Positions 48,001 through 59,814 of a stretch of DNA of 64,000 nt are shown here, one piece after another. The stretch is from Brasenia schreberi (lineage: Eukaryota > Streptophyta > Magnoliopsida > Nymphaeales > Cabombaceae): the NCBI GenBank assembly GCA_036023115.1, contig JAYKKT010000064.1, positions 7,696,501-7,760,500 on the forward strand, read 5' to 3'. The notes under the pieces were generated by a model. It was not told the DNA's origin and made no database searches. It saw only the letters and a list, made by a program, of their open reading frames with translations. Positions within the stretch are counted from its first letter, which is position 1, and the number at the start of each line of letters is the position of its first letter. Made by a program: the position numbers and the translations under genes.

Positions 48001-48525
48001 ATCACTTATTTGTTGTCTCTTATATTTCCCAATCTAGTTTCTTCCATAACTAAATCGGCTAAGATCTCATAGCTTTTGGGTCTCAGTTTTCTATGAATCA
48101 AATTTGATCTTATGTTCTTAAATTCGTCTCTCAATCCCATATAAATAAGAAGAAATAGTGGTATTTAAGATATTCTTTAAACTCATCCATAACTTTGGAG
48201 TTTTCTGAAGTTATCAAAACTCCTAAGTTGGTTCCAAAGATTGGAAAACTTATTGTGATAATCCTTAATATTCATGGAACCTTGTTTGAGCTTATCATCT
48301 TTTCCATCAAATTTATTTGAAAAACAAAATCGTCTTGGATTCCTAAGTCTCAAAGGCATTATAAAAAATGTTAATTCTACTACAAAGTTTTTCATCCACA
48401 TTTTAGTGAAAAATCTATGTGATTTTGGCATTGTGCTTCTCTTATTTTTGAACACTTCTTGTATTTCTCTTGTATCTTTAGAAACTCACAATCATCAAGC
48501 CCTTTTTCTATCCATTTGGGCTCTT

Positions 48526-48616
48526 TAATCGTAGCATCAATGTGGAAACAAAGAATCTATGTAGCCCCATCTAGAATGGGAAAAGGCTTAGTTGTTGTTG
48601 TAATCGTATCATCAAT
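48526..48616 (+). mobile_element. 59-bp RTE 3'-tail insertion with 16-bp target-site duplication
   Basis: Bases 48542-48600 equal the last part of the RTE element (GTGGAAACAAAGAATC through AAAAGGCTTAG to GTTGTTGTTG). TAATCGTAGCATCAAT (48526-48541) and TAATCGTATCATCAAT (48601-48616) flank it and differ at one base. It lies in the gag region of the copia element, so it inserted after the copia element did. Confidence 0.88.
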
Positions 48617-48851
48617 ATAATCCCAATAATCTTTAGAGATAAAATATTTTTTCATGGTATGTGCCCAACTTTGATAGGAGTTGGGAACCAATAAACCACG
48701 AAATGTCTCACTTTTTTCTTCTATTTTCTTAACAATAATAAAAAATATGAAGAATGCCTTGTTTTTCTCAAGACGGTCAAACAATTCTCAAATTTTAAGA
48801 TCTTCCTATAATCGACATGATTCCCAATGCAAATCTAAATGTACTGTTTCA

Positions 48852-48863
48852 GCTTTGATACCA
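48852..48863 (-). other. Primer-binding site of the copia element
   Basis: The minus strand reads TGGTATCAAAGC, close to TGGTATCAGAGC, the initiator-methionine tRNA primer site typical of plant copia elements. It abuts the proposed LTR end (ACA/TGG). Confidence 0.75.
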
Positions 48864-49226
48864 TGTAAAAATAGTACTACAATGTCACCAAAGCCAAACA
48901 CAAATGATCACATAAGATCTTCCCAAGTCAAATCACCAAATACTTGGTGCACAAGACAAACCAAATAAGTATAATACCAAACAAATTGAGTGAGCACAAA
49001 AGGCTCTAATTATTCATTTCATAGCGTCCTATATTTATGAAATGAGACTAGTGAGAAGATCTTATGTGATATAAAGAGAGAGACTAGTGGGAGCAACTGC
49101 TCCCAACCGCTACACTACTAGTCGTTGGGTGATGATTTGATCTTGAGGGCTAGTCCAAGGTGGCCCGCGACAAGGGCTTGCTAGGCCCTAATGGCCCAAC
49201 CCTATTATAAGTTAATACTCTCCTCA
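48864..49226 (-). repeat. 5' long terminal repeat of the copia element (outer boundary approximate)
   Basis: On the plus strand it starts TGTAAAAATAG next to the primer site and probably ends at CTCCTCA, giving the usual TG...CA termini. On the minus strand it has a TATA-like CATAAATATAGG. No second copy was found in the window to confirm the boundaries. Confidence 0.55.
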
Positions 49227-49229
49227 TTT

Positions 49230-50930
49230 GTCTCTTCTTCCTCTTTCGTCGTACCATAAATTTCTTCATATCTCTCGAGAAGCATATTGAGACATATCTC
49301 TACCGCTTATTTTTACTTTCTTTTTGTCATGATCTCTTCTTTTTCTTTGTAGCCTTCAGATTTTATTGAATTTCATGCTTTACACTTTGAGGTACTCGAT
49401 GACAAGCACTTGCATACTTTTTGGTTCTTGGAAGATGGTATTTCAGGTGAAAAATACTTCAATGCTTCACATTGTTATAGAACATGTACTTACTCACAAG
49501 TTTATTGGCTTCATACATGGAGATGCATTACTTCCATGTTGGATTGCCTTGTTCTTATGCCATGAAGTCGAGCAAAGTTAAACCATAAGTAAAAGGCTTT
49601 ACGAAGGTGAGGAATATCATAATCTATAAAAAAACCCAAACTTTTCAAGTGAAAAATCAGGTTAGAAAGGAGTAAGAATGAAAGGAAGGGAGTATGCCAT
49701 GGATTTGACAAAAACTTTATGAATTTTCATGTGTTTGAGAGCAAAAGTGTGTGATTTCTTCACAAAATCGAGTAAATAGAAGATAGAAAAACTATTTGGG
49801 AGCAAAGGCAGGGGGTAGGGAAGGGCTTGAGAGAGAGCATAACACCAAAAAAACTCGAGTTTCTTGGGTTTTATATTTTGTGACTTAACGTCGACTTGTA
49901 CGATACAGGTCATATTTTATCGTATCATGTGATACAACACAATAAATTGTAGAGCACAATACGGTTACCTGCACTATATCATGTTGGTCTACGAAACGAT
50001 AAACTCGTATTCTGTTGGTACTGATTACTAGGGAGTCATATATAAGTAGAGAAGATAATGATGCATCCGAAACATTGATATTATTGTTTAGGTCTCTTGA
50101 TGCTTTCTTGTTTTAAACTCACCAGCCATCCTATATTTCAATCGTTGTTTTTTTTTTTAATTAGTTTTTTTATATATATTAGGAAATTCATTACGAATCA
50201 TTTAATATGAACTCATGTTTCACGGCTATTCATGGTAAAAGATGGATCCCGAACATATTGGTGCTACTCGCAGCCTCAATCGAGAGTTCTATTGCTCCAT
50301 AAATAGAAAGTAGAGTCTGGTTTGTGGCATTCTGATTAAATACGAGTCAGTAGAGTTTTATAAAATGTTTGTGTGGTGAACGTTTTTTTTCTTTGGTTAA
50401 CTGTGTGATTTTTTTTTCTTATATTTCATGTCATCCTCGTCCTAGATTTTGAAGGTAGTAATTCTTCTTCTTTTATATGTTTACCCGCTATTACATTTAA
50501 TTGTTGAGCGGTAGAATTCCTATGAATAATTTAAAGTTAATGTCGTGAGGGAGACAAGACATGCCATAGTTTTTCAAAATTTCAATACAAATGATACATA
50601 ACTGGACATGAAACCAGAATCATCATAACCATAGTTCAAAGAGGATTACGGTGATTGGAATATCTCATCAAAGATCTGATGAAACAGGAAACTTCAATGA
50701 GGTTCAGTAGGATGGTTATGATGTTACTTAAACTGGTTTAAGGGTATAACAGCCAAAATGCTGAGAAATATATGTACGTGCTTCAGTTAAGTTGAGTTTC
50801 TTATGATATGTTGCAATCTTTCATATTCTCATTCTGAAATGCCTCAAGGGTGTATAATTTTCTTTTGCTGTCTTATTCATCAATTTAAATTGTTTCTGAT
50901 ATTTATCATAGGAAGATTTATCCTAGGTCA
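49230..50930. other. Stretch before the USP-like gene, no gene seen
   Basis: Mixed AT-rich DNA. ORFs at 49366-49581 and 49511-49913 carry no recognisable domain. It may be part of a long 5' intron of the gene that starts at 50991. Confidence 0.4.
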
Positions 50931-50990
50931 ATGTGATTAAAGAGAAGCTGGTGTTTTGCTGATCTCAGCAGCGACTAGGAGAGGATAAGG

Positions 50991-52130
50991 ATGGCTCAGT
51001 GTGGAATCATCATGGTGGTGGAGGACGTTGATGTGGCCCAAACCGCCCTCAAATGGGCAGTTGATAACATCCTCAGGGCTGGAGATCTCATCACACTCCT
51101 CTATGTCTTTGAACCCTCTTCCGATTCTGCTTCAGTGCGTGAACTTCAGAAGAAGAAGAACAGCAAGAGAAGCATTGCAGCAGCTGCACAGAGACAGAGG
51201 CTTCGCAGGCTTAAGGGGTTTCAATTGGCTCTCTCCTTTAAGGATATCTGTGCCAAGAATCCTGAGGTTCTTATGATCATAGATCAGATATCTTTCCTTT
51301 ATTTCATCTCCATGAAGCTTTGCTGGGGTTTTTTTACTGTATCTTCCTATTGGCTTAGGTGAAGGTAGAGATTATTGTGACAGAGGGAGATCACGGTCAG
51401 ACCCTTACGTCTCTGGTGGAAAGAACAGGAGCCTCTACCATTATACTAGGACTTCATGAGAATAGCTTTCTTTACAAGTAATTCCTCAAGTCTCAACATC
51501 TGAAAAGTTCTCGATACAGTTTGGTGGATTCTTTGTGCTCAAATGAGTTGCATCAATGCATGCATGTGTGGGTCCATGCGCTTGATGATGCATTTAGTGT
51601 ATTTGAAAATATATTCATTATTATATCTCAATGACTTCTCAACAGATTATGGAAAGAATTGGGTCTTCTTTATCCTCCTTTTGATGCTTGTCCTTTTGTT
51701 TTCCTTCTATTTGGTGTGTGGATTCAGGACAGCCATGGTGGACAACTACATAAATAATCTCAAGTGTCGTATTTTTGCAGTAAAGGAACCGCATAAAGGT
51801 TCTTTAGCAACAGCTAATTTCTCGCAGATTGAACTTATAAGGTGTGGTTAGCTTATGATTTTAGCAACACAATCCTTTGTCTTTGATTCCTTATTTTCCT
51901 GCGATAAATTATGGTTTTAACCTGTAGCCTTCAAAAAATTCCTATTCAGAATATCCCAAAATGCTAAAAGGACCATGTTTATTACATTTTTTGGTATTCT
52001 TCGAAATTTTGATCCGGGAGGACTTCTTGATCAGTAAACTGTATACTTTGAATGCAGCTTTACAGAGTCGAGTAGTCCACCGTGTACACTAACAGGCTCT
52101 ATAAGCTTTTGGAGATTGAAGGAACGATGA
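50991..52130 (+). CDS. Universal stress protein (USP)-like / adenine nucleotide alpha-hydrolase-like protein, four exons
   Basis: Exons are 50991-51266, 51359-51477, 51728-51841 and 52058-52130, all GT-AG with matching phases, giving 193 residues. The opening GIIMVVEDVDVAQTALKWAV is the first strand and helix of the USP fold, and ILRAGDLITLLYVFEP follows. Exon 2 supplies VKVEIIVTEGD and LVERTGASTIILGLHENSFL, the conserved C-terminal core, and exon 3 has LKCRIFAV and NFSQIEL. A basic stretch (KKKNSKRS...RQRQRLRRL) interrupts the N-terminal half. No classic GX2GX9G(S/T) ATP-binding motif is evident, so ATP binding is doubtful. The last exon is the least certain; without it the frame would stop at 51849. 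It resembles the plant MRH6-type subgroup, but I cannot assign an orthologue. Confidence 0.82.
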
Positions 52131-53577
52131 GGAAGCCACGTAAGTTTCTCCCATTGTCAATGAAGAAGACGGGCTTGCAGGAGTATGTAAAGTTTTCCTA
52201 TACACGTCAATAAAATATGTAAGTAAAAGATGAGATAGTTGATGTTTATAGACATTTCTGTTTGGTATGTTTATAACCCCATTCAGTTGAACAATTTGCT
52301 CCAATGTTGAGGAGGTCAGGATCAGTGGTGGATAGATAAAACATGGTACTTCCTATCAGATTCTCTTTTATTACAGCAAGGGTGATAATTTGTGATTCGA
52401 ACTTGGAATCTGCACTCTCACAAGGGATCCCTAATGTTGCGTAATTGAATTTTGGATGTAAAGTTCCTCTTCACCAACAAAAACCAGAAGCAAGCATTTT
52501 TTCACACTAAGCTGCATTTTGGTTGGTTACTTTTTGTCATTTCTTCAGTCGTACCAGCATTAATCCGATGGAATGGGAGCCTATTTTTTATTGTTTCCTT
52601 CCAAACTTTTGCGGCCTTGTAGATTAGTTCCTCTAGTAAAAGGCTGGAAATGAATCGGAGAGAGAGAGGTTTGAACATATCCTGTGTTTAGTATCTGTTG
52701 CATTACTGTTCTATGTTGAATGGTTAATCCATGAACCGGTGCTTGGGCAAATCTGCTGAATTGGCTGATATTTTTATTGAAGACCAAAACCACGGCTTAT
52801 CTCACACTATGTGGGTCTGCTACATAGATTCTTTCTTCTTAGTTGCCATTGAGCTTGATCGTGTCAATCAGTTGATATTATGACTATCACAAATAAAGCT
52901 TGAAGCCAGAACTCCGTACTGGTGAAAAGATAAAAGATGACACAATTGCTGAGGCTTTTTGCAACATAGGACCAGTCTACCAGCTGCAACTGTAGGTCAG
53001 GGAAGAGGAAACAAGAAGCCTACGGACAAATATTCTTAATGTCCTTGAGCAAATTGCCCTGTAGTGGCTGAGTTAATCAAGAAACACCGGATTTCAAGGC
53101 CTGACAGGGTTCATAGCCAACATGTGATGCGTTTATCTTTCTTAAGCTGAGTCGCTGTTTCTGCATTAAGTTTCGCTTCTTGCATTACTCGACAAATTGT
53201 ACAGTCTAGTTTTCTTAAAGGTAGAGGGCGTTGTACTGGAGAAATTAATGGAGGTGAGAATCGAAGTGGTGGTGGTGTGTGCCCAATTGCTTGAAGAAGG
53301 AAATGAAAAGGGGAGAGGAGGCAATTTCAGGCACAACACAGAACCCAACACGAACTACCACCCAAAGTGATGTAAAAGAACAGGTTGCTCTTATGTTGAC
53401 CTGATTTTACATGAACACAAAGTGACACCACATGCAACACACAATTGTTAGCAATTCCAGACAATCAAGAATGGCCGACGCAAGCACGGTCCCTAAGCTT
53501 AATATATTTGGATTGTGAACAAATATATTAAGCTTCACAATTCAAATGAAAGCTGACTGTATCCCAGGATTATTGTT
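52131..53577. other. 3' flank of the USP-like gene, no further gene seen
   Basis: Likely 3' untranslated sequence followed by unremarkable DNA. Short ORFs on both strands show no domain. ATTAAGCTTCACAATTC after CTAAGCTTAATATATTTGGATTGTGAAC at 53490-53542 forms a small palindrome. Confidence 0.4.
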
Positions 53578-53591
53578 CAGATCTTTATTTT

Positions 53592-53782
53592 ATTTTACTT
53601 TTTTTTTTGTTACAAGAGGAGGCCGAAGCCCAACACCCAAACCTACAAATGCACCCTTTGGGAGTCGAACTCCCCACCAGCAACAACTAACATCCACACA
53701 TGCACCCTCTGGGAGTCAACTCCCCACCAGTAACAACAGAGCTAGAGCACCCTGCTGTTGAGCTAACGATCTGAATGGTGTG
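53592..53782 (-). mobile_element. tRNA-derived SINE with doubled B-box and perfect 14-bp target duplication
   Basis: Read on the minus strand it has GTTAGCTCAACAGCAGGG (A-box-like). Two consecutive copies of a ~60-base B-box segment follow (GGGGAGTTGACTCCC and GGGGAGTTCGACTCCC, each followed by GGGTGCAT). It ends GGCTTCGGCCTCC, TTGTAAC and poly-A. CAGATCTTTATTTT flanks it at 53578-53591 and 53783-53796. Confidence 0.88.
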
Positions 53783-54354
53783 CAGATCTTTATTTTGTGT
53801 ACTTGGCTCTGGCACCAACCTGTCAAAATTTTTCTCATTTAAAAGGATCACTGAAAAGAACGGCTACAATCTCAGAACACGCAGTCGCTTAATCATCAAA
53901 AACTCTCTTAGCATTAACCCAGTTGCACTCAGAAAAGTAACAAACTAGTAGAAAATTACAGCAAAGAATTCATATGAGAAATTGCTTATACATGGAATTC
54001 TTTTCTCTATTAAACCTGCGGTTTAGTGTGTCTTCTGGGAGTCGCCTGGTATTGACTACTGCCATTAGTAGTCGCATGATCAAGAAGAGTCCCTTCATAT
54101 GGCTTAAGTGAATCGTTGGTCAATTCTTTACAAAGTGGGAGAGAGAGAAGGGATTCTTAACTAGAGAATCTTTCACTAACATCTCCAATGTTTGATCTTT
54201 CATATCCATGACAATAAAATGTACTATTGTACTTTATACTTTACATTTAATGCACCACTTTTGATCAAAGGGTTGAGATATTTATGCAAGATTATGCATC
54301 AAAGGGCATTGTATAGCTAAGACCGCCTCCTCTCTCTTTATATATATATATATA

Positions 54355-54531
54355 TATAACATTAACCATCATGCCCGATTGTTGTTTTTTAGTTGTACAG
54401 AGTATAATTTAAAGTATAATTTAAAAGGTCATAAGAATATTTTAAAAATGATGAAGGACAACCTTATTAAGCTCACCGAAAAGAAATGATCCGGTATGAA
54501 TGAACATCGTCAATAGTAAGTAGGATCCAAT
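54355..54531. mobile_element. GGATCCAAT-type MITE next to (TA)n
   Basis: It lies between a TA run at 54340-54358 and CACTATATATATA, ending GTAGGATCCAAT like the copy at 22149. The interior includes AGAGTATAATTTAAAGTATAATT and CCGGTATGAATGAA. The left terminus is degraded. Confidence 0.4.
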
Positions 54532-55061
54532 CACTATATATATAATATGATAGAGTTTACATATATTGCATTTAGGTATATACATAAACATATGTACATA
54601 TATATTGTGTATGTTATGTATGTTTATACATACAGTGCAGAATATGTACATGAAGTGATTCATTGGTCGTAAAAAATTATATTCTGATGGTGTAAATTCA
54701 GCCAATCATAAAATACAGAATTTGACATTTAAATTTTGCAACTGATTTAAACATTTTAGCAGCTGTTACCTTCATATGTTAAGTTAAATCATCGAATTTT
54801 GGGTATTTTTTAAGCACTGTCCTCTTCATAAATTGTGAGTCTTTGACTGATAGTCATCTTTGAAAATCACATGATCTTGTGGTACATTGAAGTTGGAAAA
54901 ACATTCTAACTTGCTACATGAATTAATGTCACTTCCGTATGGTTGGATCTAGCATTTAGTGATCATAATATCTATGAAATAAATGGATACCACCTCAACG
55001 TGTCATGGTTTAGAATTATATATATACACACACATAAGCACACGCACATATTGATGTATGC

Positions 55062-55063
<2 letters not shown>

Positions 55064-55114
<51 letters not shown>
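55064..55114. repeat. (CA)n(TA)n compound microsatellite
   Basis: A CA run of about 14 units followed by a TA run of about 10 units. Confidence 0.95.
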
Positions 55115-55636
55115 GCATGTCTGTGTGCACATGCATATATGTGTGTTGTTTAATTCTTACTGAGTTCAGTAATATTATCCCAACATAATATCTTAGTTAT
55201 TAAAATCTAAACCAAGGAATGCATTCCAATTATTAGAAGAAAATGATCGTATCCCCATGAAAAAAGCGAGCTGCTTGGAAGATTTTTTGTGAGAACTGCT
55301 CGTGTACTTAGTTGATGCTTGTTTCTTCTTCCAGAAAACTGATACTGCCTCTAATTAATTACCCACTTCCAGCATTTCGCTCTCTCACCTTAAATGACAT
55401 TATCTCATCCAAACGATAGATCGATTTAGAAGTTTTATAAACATTGTATATGGGATGAAAATTCAACTTGAAAATAACTTTTTATATTGGAGAATTCCCA
55501 TCGTCTTCCTATTATCCCTCCATAAATGGAGAGTTCGGTCCTCTCTCGAATCACGGAAGAGTCGCGCCATGAGAGTACCATGTTGCAAAGGGAAAACCAA
55601 TAATTGTGTCCTTGGAAAGGACGTGAGATCATACTT

Positions 55637-55645
55637 TTATATACA
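55637..55645 (+). promoter_or_regulatory. Possible TATA box of the calmodulin-like gene
   Basis: TTTATATAC is followed by a CT-rich leader-like tract (about 55665-55700). It lies about 300 bases upstream of the first candidate ATG at 55946. Confidence 0.4.
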
Positions 55646-55945
55646 TATCGATGGGATGATCTGATCTCGTCTCGTCTAGTCTCTTCTCTCTCTCTCTCTC
55701 AGTGGCAATCATCACTCCTCTGTTTACCGTCCAAACAGTGCTTGGCAGCTTGCAGAAATCCAACTAACGATAATGATGTTATGGCGTTCTTTATTTTCCT
55801 TCATCTAAGTACGTTTCTAACGAAACTTCCACGAACTTGAACCAACTCAATCCATGACAAGCTCCTTTAATACCACTCTCTCTTCCCTTACTCCATACAA
55901 ATCCAAATTCCCATTTTTCCTGCCGCAGAGAAAACTTTCCTGACC

Positions 55946-56606
55946 ATGACCAGCTTAGAGGTCTCAAGCTCACTGGTGAGAGGGTTAATTCCTCATCCAA
56001 ATCTAGACCTATCACCTTCTGTTCTTCCATTCCAACCGGGTCGTCTACGAAGGAAACCGGGAAACAGAAGAGTGTCTTGCTCTCTCCGAGACGGCTTAGT
56101 CTTCGGAAGCAGAAACCAGCATCTACGACGGAGATCATATATATAGAGTCGTCACCTTCGAGCAGTGGGTACTTCTCGGCCGAGGCACAATGGGAAGCAG
56201 ACCGAATATTCCAGCTCTTTGATAAGGATGGAGACGGGCAAATCTCTTGTTATGAGTTCGAGTCGGTTTTGAGAAGGCAAGGTGAGTTGCCGGGCGACGA
56301 GGAAGAGACAAGAATGATGAGCGCTGCAGACATCAATGGTGATGGGTTCATCAGCTTGGAGGAGCTGGAGAGGCTGAGCTCGGTGCCGCAGACGCCGGAC
56401 GCTGGATCACACTTGATTGATGCGTTGAATTATTCGACACTGACCAAGATGGAAAGATATCGGTTTAGGAGCTGCGCCGAGTCTTTGTGGCTCTTGGTGA
56501 CGAGGAATGCACGTTGGAAGAGTGCCTGAGGATGATAAGGGTGGTTGATAGGGACGGTGATGGCTGCGTTAGTTTTGAAGATTTCGTTGCCATGATGACT
56601 GCATAA
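55946..56606 (+). pseudogene. Calmodulin-like (CML) EF-hand gene, broken by frameshift and stop
   Basis: Four EF-hands are readable, split between two frames. EF1 has loop DKDGDGQISCYE and EF2 DINGDGFISLEE, in the frame that runs to about 56430. EF3 (DTDQDGKISV) and EF4 ([12 protein letters not shown]) lie in another frame ending at TAA 56604. The switch sits at 56428-56433, where AAT TA TTC has one base too few for a codon. EF3 also contains TAG at 56466 where a glutamine codon is usual. The EF1-EF2 frame has no ATG that I could find back to about 55870; the nearest ATG (55946) opens a different frame. EF-hand proteins of this type bind Ca2+ as sensors. With at least two disruptive changes it is probably a young pseudogene, or else the assembly is in error. 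Confidence 0.82.
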
Positions 56607-57073
56607 AGAGGCCATGGCATCTGCATATATAACATATGATGACTTGCTAGACGTCTAAAATTGCAATTAATGTATCCATACTCTTATGATTTTGTCTAAT
56701 CATAGCCACCTTGTTCATCTTGATGCATGTATCATGTGATTAATTTGGACGAATAAGAATCGTGTATTTTCTTGTGGAGCTTAAGAGTCATGAATGGAAG
56801 CTAAGAATCATTGTTTCGAAGAAAACGTACAGTAGCTGCAATCCCTGGAGGCATAAAACACTGAAGATAAACTGGTAGTTTTCAGTCAAGTGTACTTTCG
56901 GTGGGGATTGATTGCATGCCTGTCTGTGTTTGTGATGGTGATATCCATGCTTGTGCTGAAAAACTGCGGTTCTCGGTAATTAGAATCGATATGCAGCAAG
57001 CTCGCAGCTTGTGCTAGGTAGAGTTTGGTGAGAATGGGTTCCATTCGTTGGTGATCGATCTTGCAATTGAGGG

Positions 57074-57272
57074 AAACCTCCTAACCATGGTGGATCTATC
57101 CATCAAGAACAAGATAAAGCTTAAAAAAATGATGCAATTTGCCGTTGGTCGTGTTCATGATTTGCCATTTCCAGTTATAAACCTCCTAAACATGGTCGGT
57201 CTATTCATCAAACACAAGATAAAGCTAAAAAATTGATGCAATTCGTGTTCATGAGTTGCCTTTTCCAGTTAT
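57074..57272. repeat. Diverged ~100-bp tandem duplication
   Basis: Units 57074-57178 and 57179-57272 share AAACCTCCTAA(C/A)CATGG, AAGATAAAGCT and TTCCAGTTAT. The second lacks about 11 bases. Confidence 0.85.
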
Positions 57273-57514
57273 GTGTGTGGTGTTGCGTTTCTAGTTGTGC
57301 GTGTGAACCATTTAGCTCGCAGTCAATCAAAATCTTAATTAATTAAACTGTATAATTATTTACACACTTCACTTAGATAACTTATATATCAGAAGTGTCA
57401 ATATGCATGAATTTTAGAAATTTCAATTCCGCAGTTGAGTCTCTCTCTCACACACACACATACATACACAGGGACGCATGGTTTCCTTACTCTTTGAATA
57501 AAAAACACTAAAAA

Positions 57515-57517
<3 letters not shown>

Positions 57518-57560
<43 letters not shown>
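57518..57560. repeat. (TA)n microsatellite
   Basis: A pure TA run of about 21 units following a CA-rich tract near 57450-57470. Confidence 0.95.
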
Positions 57561-57562
<2 letters not shown>

Positions 57563-57599
57563 TAATATTTATTTCCATTTTCTTAATTGAAACCAAAGG

Positions 57600-59550
57600 G
57601 AGAATTCATTTCCCTTTGAAGGGGGCACAACTGGACTTCTTAAGTACGTCATATAAAATTAAAGGCGAACTCCAACACAAGCATAAAACAAAATCGCGGC
57701 ACAAGTTCGCGACGTCTTGGAGATGCATTTCTATAAAGAAAATCATATAATTAGGAAAACACTAAGATGCCCATGTGAACTTTAGTGACAGATCCATATG
57801 ACTCATGTCATGTATATGTTTCGTTCATATTCCACGGCAACTGTGATCACTGTTAGTCAGAATCATTATGACAATCTAATATCTGGCAATATCATAAGGA
57901 TTACGAAATTTTTCAAAAGCTTTTGCTACTCTCAAATTCTTTATCTGCTGTTATGATGTTTCAATTGGTTTCTAATGATAATCTTATTGCATGGTAAAGC
58001 GCTTTCCTATCATATTTGCTACTCTCAAATTCTTCGTTCATGTTATGGCTGTTGCACATAGAATGAATAGGCTATTCGCCAAAAAATGGAGAGTTACTCG
58101 GAGGCCTCGAGGAAGAAAATGGACATGGCAGAAACCTCAGGGGACCTCAATGGACAGAAGAAGAAATTCGAACCCATGACATGATGTAGATGAATCTGGA
58201 AGTATAGTGGGAAGGCACTTGGCACATTGCACCTAATACGATGGTGGAAAGGAAGCACAAACATGGAAATAAAAGAAATTGGGAGTCATATCAAGAAAAG
58301 ATGGTGAAAGGAAGTACAAACATGAAAATGAAAGAAATTGGGAGTCGTATCTAGGAAAGACGGATTCGTTCTTTGCCGCCTCAACAGAGGCCTATCGCTA
58401 TTATAAGGAAGACTTGAGGATCAATATACAACAACTCTCACTTTTCAACTTGTTTCCTTGCTTTCTTAGGAATAGCTATAACTTAGTATTCTTGACATAT
58501 ATGTGAGCGCACCGAGTGCTCTTTCATTCGTGTGATCCAACAACAGTTAGGATATGCACAATTGGATCACTGATATCTACTTTCGTCACCTAAAAGTTTA
58601 TCCATCATCCCCATTGAAAATGAGTACCTAGAGTTCTGTGATACACCCCACATCACATCACATGCTATTACAGTGGAGTTACAGAATTGTCATTCGAATT
58701 TGATTGTTACTTTGGACGACAACAGATACATAAAATGCTTATCCGTTCTTTTCTCTACATATTTATGTTTGGTCAGTATTTATCACTTACTTGTAATACC
58801 AATAGCCATGACTAATAAGTTTCAGTGTGGACTGCTTTAGTATTCCCTTTATGCTGTCTGAAGTATTTGGTTCCTGACTTGCTGTGGTGCGACTTTAGCG
58901 TTCTATATGGCAAAGCATTAGCTGGGATGTTTGTAAATATGCTGAACATTTGATCTTAATGGTCGAGTTAGGAAAGCAATTGAGTGATTCATATCTTTAG
59001 TTGGAAAGATTTTGACCTTCAATTATATGAAAAGGTTCATCTTTTATTAACCAGAGATTAAAGACTGTAAAGGAAGCTCAGACTAGACTGCCATCTTTTC
59101 ACATAATTCACGGTTATACTTCTAAGTCTTTGGTTTCTTTGAATTAAAAATTGATTTATTTCATTCAGACAAAAGATGCAAACGCTATTTTATTTGAATT
59201 TGTCATTAATAGAAAGAGAATTTATCTATATTCATAGCAACTAGCTGTTAAATCCTAAATAGAACAACTTCTAAGCAGTCGCCGGTCTGTGCCATAAACA
59301 AATTACAACCAATTCGTTTATTCTTTGTCGCTAACAGTTCATAAGTTACTAAATACAGCCGTCCGTGCTTCTTTATCTAGATTATTAAGCCTTTCTCATG
59401 AAAAGATTTGCTCAAGTATGCTCATAGTCCTTGATTACTAACTACAAATATCACTAAGAATCTTTCTAGCTGCATAAAATTACATATAGTATAGACCACG
59501 CTAAGGGTATATATCATTAAAGGAAATACCATATATATGATAACTTTATT
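57600..59550. other. Intergenic stretch, no gene seen
   Basis: AT-rich DNA without recognisable coding sequence. It holds the 60-bp tandem duplication at 58241-58360. Confidence 0.5.
58241..58360. repeat. 60-bp tandem duplication
   Basis: Both units begin ATGGTG(G)AAAGGAAG and contain AAAGAAATTGGGAGTC. They differ at roughly ten positions. Confidence 0.88.
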
Positions 59551-59555
59551 ACAAT

Positions 59556-59807
59556 AAAATTGGGAGTGATACTAATATATGATAAAATGAGAGAAAATTA
59601 TTTAAGATGGTTTGGACATGTAGAAAAACGATAAAAAAATGCTCCAATAAGAATTAGATTGTGAAAATGTTAAAAGAAGAAAACAAAGACCATTGAAAAA
59701 AAACTTATGTTGAGTTAACTTATAACATGGCATACGATCAGATTTTATGAAAAAAGAATTCATGTAGCCGACCCCATCTAATATAGGAAAAGGCTTAGTA
59801 GTGTTGT
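59556..59807 (+). mobile_element. 5'-truncated RTE LINE 3' end
   Basis: The sequence matches the last ~280 bases of the RTE family: AAATTGGGAGTGATACTAAT, AAGATGGTTTGGACAT, then GTAGCCGACCCCATC and GGAAAAGGCTTAGTAG. The encoded reading frame is broken. It is followed directly by a SINE-like fragment. Confidence 0.85.
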
Positions 59808-59814
59808 GTATATA

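Larger units (their letters stand above)
41690..49226 (-). mobile_element. Degenerate Ty1/copia retrotransposon (interrupted by an RTE LINE)
   Basis: Minus-strand order from right to left: LTR (48864-49226), primer-binding site, gag (about 48780-47640), GAG-pre-integrase (FGFWHKRLGYLEVSKM, 47330-47250), integrase C-terminal region (46632-46447), reverse transcriptase (46238-45345) and RNase H. RNase H is split by the RTE element: LGDSLISLRCKKKQK with SLSSTEPEYRVM at 45130-45020, then TKHIKMGYHYIREE at about 41800-41760. The gag zinc knuckle is damaged (YHYCKENGHIKTMYS has lost cysteines), and stops and frameshifts break every domain. No matching 3' LTR was found to the left, so the 3' end is truncated or lost. 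Confidence 0.88.
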
